DNA of 6,657 bases from Hymenobacter sp. GTDB taxonomy: Bacteria; Bacteroidota; Bacteroidia; Cytophagales; Hymenobacteraceae. How positions within the stretch are numbered: position 1 is the first letter of the stretch; each line of letters starts with the position of its first letter. Where the stretch lies: positions 1 to 6,657 of the forward strand of contig JANYFQ010000523.1 in the NCBI GenBank assembly GCA_025362615.1. Direction: 5' to 3'. Position numbers and translations under genes: made by a program. Below are positions 4,239 to 6,657 of the stretch, piece by piece. The notes below the pieces were generated by a model that had not been told where the DNA came from, did not search any database, and saw only the letters and a list, made by a program, of their open reading frames with translations.

Positions 4239-6422
4239 TTAAAATTTCGCCGCCAGCGTCACGTAGCCGGCGCGACCCTGGGCGGGGATGATGCCGGGGC
4301 CGGGGTATTCGTCGGTGCGGCGGGTGAAGTAGCGTTTGTCGGCTAGGTTATTGACTCCCGCTTTCAGGTCCAACCCGTTGGGCAGGTGGCAAGTAGCCGA
4401 CAAATCCAACACCGCGTAAGCCGGAATAAGGCCGCGCAGCGGGTTGTCGTTGTCGGGGGCGACGAAGTTGTTGGCCTCGCCGAACGAGCGGCCCGTGTAG
4501 CTGTACTGGCCCGTGACGGACAGCGGCCCGTAGCCATACGTAAGGCCCACGCGCTCAATAATTTCGGGAGCGTATTCGACCCGCTTGTTCTTGAACTCGC
4601 CGCTCACGTAGCGGGCATCCACGTAGGCCAGCGAGTTGAAGGCGCTGAGGCGGTGCCGGCTCGTGGGCGCGAGCAATTTTAGCGGGCTGATTTCGAGGTA
4701 AGTTTCCAACCCTTTGTGCTCAGAATCAGCCACGTTGGTGCGGAGCGAGTAGTCGTTGCCCGTGCCGGCATCCACGACGGCCACGGTGCCGATGCGGTTG
4801 TTGTAGCGCAGCAAAAAGCCGCCCACGTCGAAGTTGAGCCACTCGCCCAGGCTGCCCCGGTAGCCGAAGTCGGCGTTGTAACCCCGGCTATCTTGCAAGT
4901 TGGGGTCGATGCGCGAGGTCACGCCGAAGGGTTCGAGGGCCGAGTAGTCCACCGGGCGGTAAGCTTGCGACACGTTGGCGTAGAGCGTCGTGGTGCCGGT
5001 AGCCTCCAACTGCGCCCCCACGCCGCCCAGCACAAACGAGCGGTTGCGCGACTCGCGGGCAGCCTGCCGAATGTCATCATTAAACTTGTAGCCAGCCACT
5101 TGCGAGTTCAAGAACTCGTAGCGCAGCCCCGGCGTGAGCGAGAGCTTCGGCCCGAAGCGCAGCACGGTTTCGACGAACGGGGCCAGGTTCTGGGTCCGAA
5201 ATTCGAGGTCGTACTCGTAGGTGCCGCCGTAGAGGCCCAGGTCAAAGTCGGCGGCCGTGGAGCCGGGGCCGCCGCCCTGCCGGCGCATCCGGCCCGCGAA
5301 GTAGCGCACCCCACCGGCCAGCGTGTTCTCCAGGCCAAACAGTTGGTAGTCAGCCCGCACACGCAGCTCGTTGCTGACACTGCGGAAGTGCTCGCGCTGC
5401 ACTTCGCGGGGCACGTACTGCTGGGTGGCGCGGTCGATGGTGTCGGGCACGGCGGGGCCGCCGTCCTCGTTGCGCCACACCAGCGAGCGGCTGCTGAGGT
5501 TGCCGGCCGCCTTAAACGTGAGCAGCGTGCGGGGCGAGAGCTGGTAATCGGCCGTAAGGGTCAGCACGTTCCAGGGGCTTTCGAGCCAGTTGCGGGCGCG
5601 GGTACTCTGGCGGCCGTCCTGGGCAAACTGGGCATCGGTGAGGCCGCCGGGCATTTGCAGGCGGTTGCGGAGAATGGAATATTCGAGGCCCAAACGCAGC
5701 TTTTCGCTGGCCTGGTAGCGCAGGCCAGCGAAGGCCGTGCCCTGGCTCAGGCCCGAATTGGGCCGCCAGCCTTCGGTGCGGCGGTACTGCCCGTAGGCGT
5801 AGTAGTTGAGCTTGCCCACGGTGCCGCCCACGCTTGTAAAGGAGTTGAAAAGACCGTAGGAACCAGCAGTTTGCCGCAGGTTCAACTCAAATTTCTTGTC
5901 ATCGGCCCCGCGCCGCATCACGTAGTTGCTCACGCCGCCAAACTGCGGGCCGAACTGCAAGGCCGCCGCACCGCGCACGATTTCGACGCGCTCGACGGCC
6001 TCCATCGCGGGCAAATAATACGTTTCGGGGTAGCCGTAGAGGTCGGCCGTGATGTTGTAACCGTTCTGGCGCACGTTCATTTCCACGCTCTGCACCGGGT
6101 TGAGGCCGCGCAGGCCGATGCCGTTGGCGGGGAAGCCGCCGCCTTCGGTTTCGGAGAAATTCATGCCCGGAATGCGGCCCAGAATCTGGCGCGGGTTGTT
6201 GAGGGCCGTGTTGGCATCGAGCGAATCAAGCACCAAAACCTCCGTTTTTTTGCCCGCGTAGATGACCGCCCCGCCCACGTCGGGCAGGTTGCCGAGGCCG
6301 TTTTTGGAGTGCAGCCCGCGCACCCGCACCTCGCCCAGGTTTTGGGTTGAAACCGGGGTCGGCGTTTGGGCCAGCGCCGCGCAGGGCAGCAACAAACAGA
6401 GAATGAGGAGGGAAGGACGCAC
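4239..6422 (-). CDS. FecA-like TonB-dependent outer-membrane receptor
   Basis: A 727-residue receptor expected to import a ferric complex across the outer membrane using TonB energy. Residues 1-18 are a signal peptide (cleavage after ALA, mature start QTPTP). A TonB-box-like stretch NLGEVRVRG lies at 28-36. The plug spans about 45-172 and is strongly FecA-like: RQILGRIPGMNF (78-89), GIGLRGLNP (101-109), RQNGYNITADLYGYPETYYL (118-137), VERVEIVRGAAALQFGPQFG (143-162). The rest is a beta-barrel ending in VTLAAKF with the terminal Phe. There is no N-terminal FecR-interacting domain and no carboxypeptidase-like extension of the SusC type, so surface signalling is unlikely. The actual ligand (citrate, another siderophore or other) cannot be read from the sequence. 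The start is GTG at 6422: an in-frame TAA lies two codons upstream, and the next in-frame Met is well inside the plug. The leader just before it is A-rich (AAATAAAAA) without a Shine-Dalgarno. Promoter and Fur-like boxes lie immediately upstream. Confidence 0.95.
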   Translation of the reverse strand: MRPSLLILCLLLPCAALAQTPTPVSTQNLGEVRVRGLHSKNGLGNLPDVGGAVIYAGKKTEVLVLDSLDANTALNNPRQILGRIPGMNFSETEGGGFPANGIGLRGLNPVQSVEMNVRQNGYNITADLYGYPETYYLPAMEAVERVEIVRGAAALQFGPQFGGVSNYVMRRGADDKKFELNLRQTAGSYGLFNSFTSVGGTVGKLNYYAYGQYRRTEGWRPNSGLSQGTAFAGLRYQASEKLRLGLEYSILRNRLQMPGGLTDAQFAQDGRQSTRARNWLESPWNVLTLTADYQLSPRTLLTFKAAGNLSSRSLVWRNEDGGPAVPDTIDRATQQYVPREVQREHFRSVSNELRVRADYQLFGLENTLAGGVRYFAGRMRRQGGGPGSTAADFDLGLYGGTYEYDLEFRTQNLAPFVETVLRFGPKLSLTPGLRYEFLNSQVAGYKFNDDIRQAARESRNRSFVLGGVGAQLEATGTTTLYANVSQAYRPVDYSALEPFGVTSRIDPNLQDSRGYNADFGYRGSLGEWLNFDVGGFLLRYNNRIGTVAVVDAGTGNDYSLRTNVADSEHKGLETYLEISPLKLLAPTSRHRLSAFNSLAYVDARYVSGEFKNKRVEYAPEIIERVGLTYGYGPLSVTGQYSYTGRSFGEANNFVAPDNDNPLRGLIPAYAVLDLSATCHLPNGLDLKAGVNNLADKRYFTRRTDEYPGPGIIPAQGRAGYVTLAAKF

Positions 6423-6428
6423 TTTTTA

Positions 6429-6445
6429 TTTGGATTGATTCTGAA
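6429..6445. promoter_or_regulatory. Fur-like operator at the receptor transcription start
   Basis: TTTGGATTGATTCTGAA, centred on 6437, matches the 2750-2766 box at 16 of 17 positions, and the match continues through CAG. It lies between the -7 element and the GTG start, roughly at +1 to +17 of the transcript, where a bound repressor would block initiation or early elongation. Assignment to Fur is inferred. Confidence 0.55.
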
Positions 6446-6451
6446 CAGCCG

Positions 6452-6482
6452 CAAAGGTAAGCGCGTATTGCCCGGCAAGCAA
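6452..6482 (-). promoter_or_regulatory. Promoter of the receptor (and probably imelysin) transcript
   Basis: On the minus strand, TACCTTTG (6459-6452) matches the Bacteroidota -7 element TAnnTTTG exactly. TTG triplets at 6482-6480 and 6478-6476 lie 20 and 16 bases upstream, bracketing the usual -33 spacing. Transcription would start near 6446, giving a leader of about 24 bases. It is flanked by a Fur-like palindrome on each side. Confidence 0.65.
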
Positions 6483-6489
6483 GCTTGTG

Positions 6490-6502
6490 TGGAATGATTC
6501 CA
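6490..6502. promoter_or_regulatory. Second Fur-like palindrome upstream of the receptor promoter
   Basis: TGGAATGATTCCA is a perfect 13 bp palindrome centred on 6496, with the AATnATT core typical of Fur-family 7-1-7 sites. It lies just upstream of the presumed -33 element, 59 bp (centre to centre) from the 6437 box. It shares the GGAT/GAAT half-site pattern with the other two boxes but is not a copy of them. It also ends 10 bases before a possible small ORF on the plus strand. Confidence 0.4.
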
Positions 6503-6512
6503 GATAAAGCGG

Positions 6513-6608
6513 ATGCTGGAAATCGGGTTACTTTTGTGGTGCTCGTTTCTGGGTTTTTTCGTTTTACTAGCTGCTGTTACGCGGCTGGCGCGGGGCTGTG
6601 CCCCGTGA
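6513..6608 (+). CDS. Possible small single-span membrane peptide (31 codons)
   Basis: An ATG at 6513 opens a 31-codon frame ending in TGA at 6606-6608. It would read MLEIGLLLWCSFLGFFVLLA and then AVTRLARGCAP: a negatively charged start, one hydrophobic span of about 18 residues and a positive flank (TRLAR). It is divergent from the receptor gene and follows the Fur-like palindrome at 6490-6502. Against it: no Shine-Dalgarno, no recognisable -7 element before it, its last codons lie in a GC-rich hairpin repeat, and T-rich intergenic DNA easily yields hydrophobic codons. Most likely chance, but worth recording. Confidence 0.15.
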   Translation: MLEIGLLLWCSFLGFFVLLAAVTRLARGCAP

Positions 6609-6635
6609 CTGAAGTGCTGCGGGTTTTCAACCCGC
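6591..6635. repeat. Two short palindromes upstream of the receptor region, including copy 2 of the 17 bp repeat
   Basis: CGGGGC (6591-6596), loop TGT, GCCCCG (6600-6605) form a 6 bp hairpin. Thirteen bases later, GCGGGTT (6619-6625), loop TTC, AACCCGC (6629-6635) form a 7 bp hairpin that is the exact reverse complement of positions 56-72. Together they look like a dispersed intergenic repeat. No gene is seen in 6609-6657. Confidence 0.65.
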
Positions 6636-6657
6636 ACCCCAGGCCGAAATCGTCCGG

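Noticed and set aside
4716..6350. 544-codon open frame on the plus strand
   Set aside because: It runs antisense to the receptor gene, whose plug and barrel motifs are unmistakable. Its translation is rich in Val/Ala/Gly/His with no recognisable domain, as expected for the opposite strand of a GC-rich gene.
6529..6536. TACTTTTG, an exact TAnnTTTG match on the plus strand
   Set aside because: No TTG lies 17-23 bases upstream and no gene begins downstream before the window ends. A promoter for a gene beyond the edge cannot be excluded.
1..6657. CRISPR array, tRNA, rRNA or riboswitch
   Set aside because: No regularly spaced direct repeats, no cloverleaf or rRNA-like stretch, and no leader long enough to hold a known riboswitch was seen. 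The repeats present are inverted pairs.

Overview
The window looks like chromosomal DNA from a GC-rich member of the Bacteroidota, most likely Hymenobacter or a close relative. That placement is an inference. It rests on the high GC content, the Bacteroidota-type promoter element TAnnTTTG upstream of the minus-strand genes, A-rich or absent Shine-Dalgarno sequences, lipoproteins with a charged K-(D/E) stretch right after the lipidated cysteine, and a FecA-like receptor of a type common in that phylum. Four protein genes account for most of the sequence.

Layout. Positions 1-118 hold two small inverted repeats and a probable promoter. Positions 119-1018 (+) encode an SseB-family protein. Positions 1019-1326 are non-coding and almost filled by a ~270 bp inverted-repeat element whose right end doubles as an intrinsic terminator. 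Three genes then lie on the minus strand. In transcription order they are a FecA-like TonB-dependent receptor (6422-4239, GTG start), an imelysin-family lipoprotein (4020-2941) and a di-heme c-type DUF1111-family lipoprotein (2715-1327). Positions 6423-6657 hold the receptor promoter, two Fur-like palindromes, a possible 31-codon ORF and two more hairpin repeats.

How the genes fit together. The three minus-strand genes look like an iron-acquisition locus. The receptor would import a ferric complex through the outer membrane. The imelysin-family and di-heme families are known companions in iron-regulated clusters of other bacteria. The receptor and the di-heme gene each carry, at the promoter, a copy of the same 20 bp sequence (one mismatch), built as a Fur-type 7-1-7 palindrome. 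This suggests two co-regulated transcription units, receptor-imelysin and di-heme. The signal sequences suggest that both lipoproteins could be exported to the cell surface, next to the receptor. The SseB-family gene converges on this locus and shows no link to it.

The non-coding DNA is the other notable part. Each of the three gaps between genes contains a pair of palindromic units in opposite orientation, from a different sequence family each time. In the 1032-1299 element the two arms differ by paired compensatory changes in a hairpin stem, which argues that the folded structure matters. A 17 bp palindrome recurs near both ends of the window.

No rRNA, tRNA, CRISPR array, transposase, integrase or recognised riboswitch was seen. 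The genes belong to known families, so nothing here is demonstrably a new system. The best leads are the possible surface-exposed imelysin/di-heme pair under shared Fur-like control and the paired palindromic elements.
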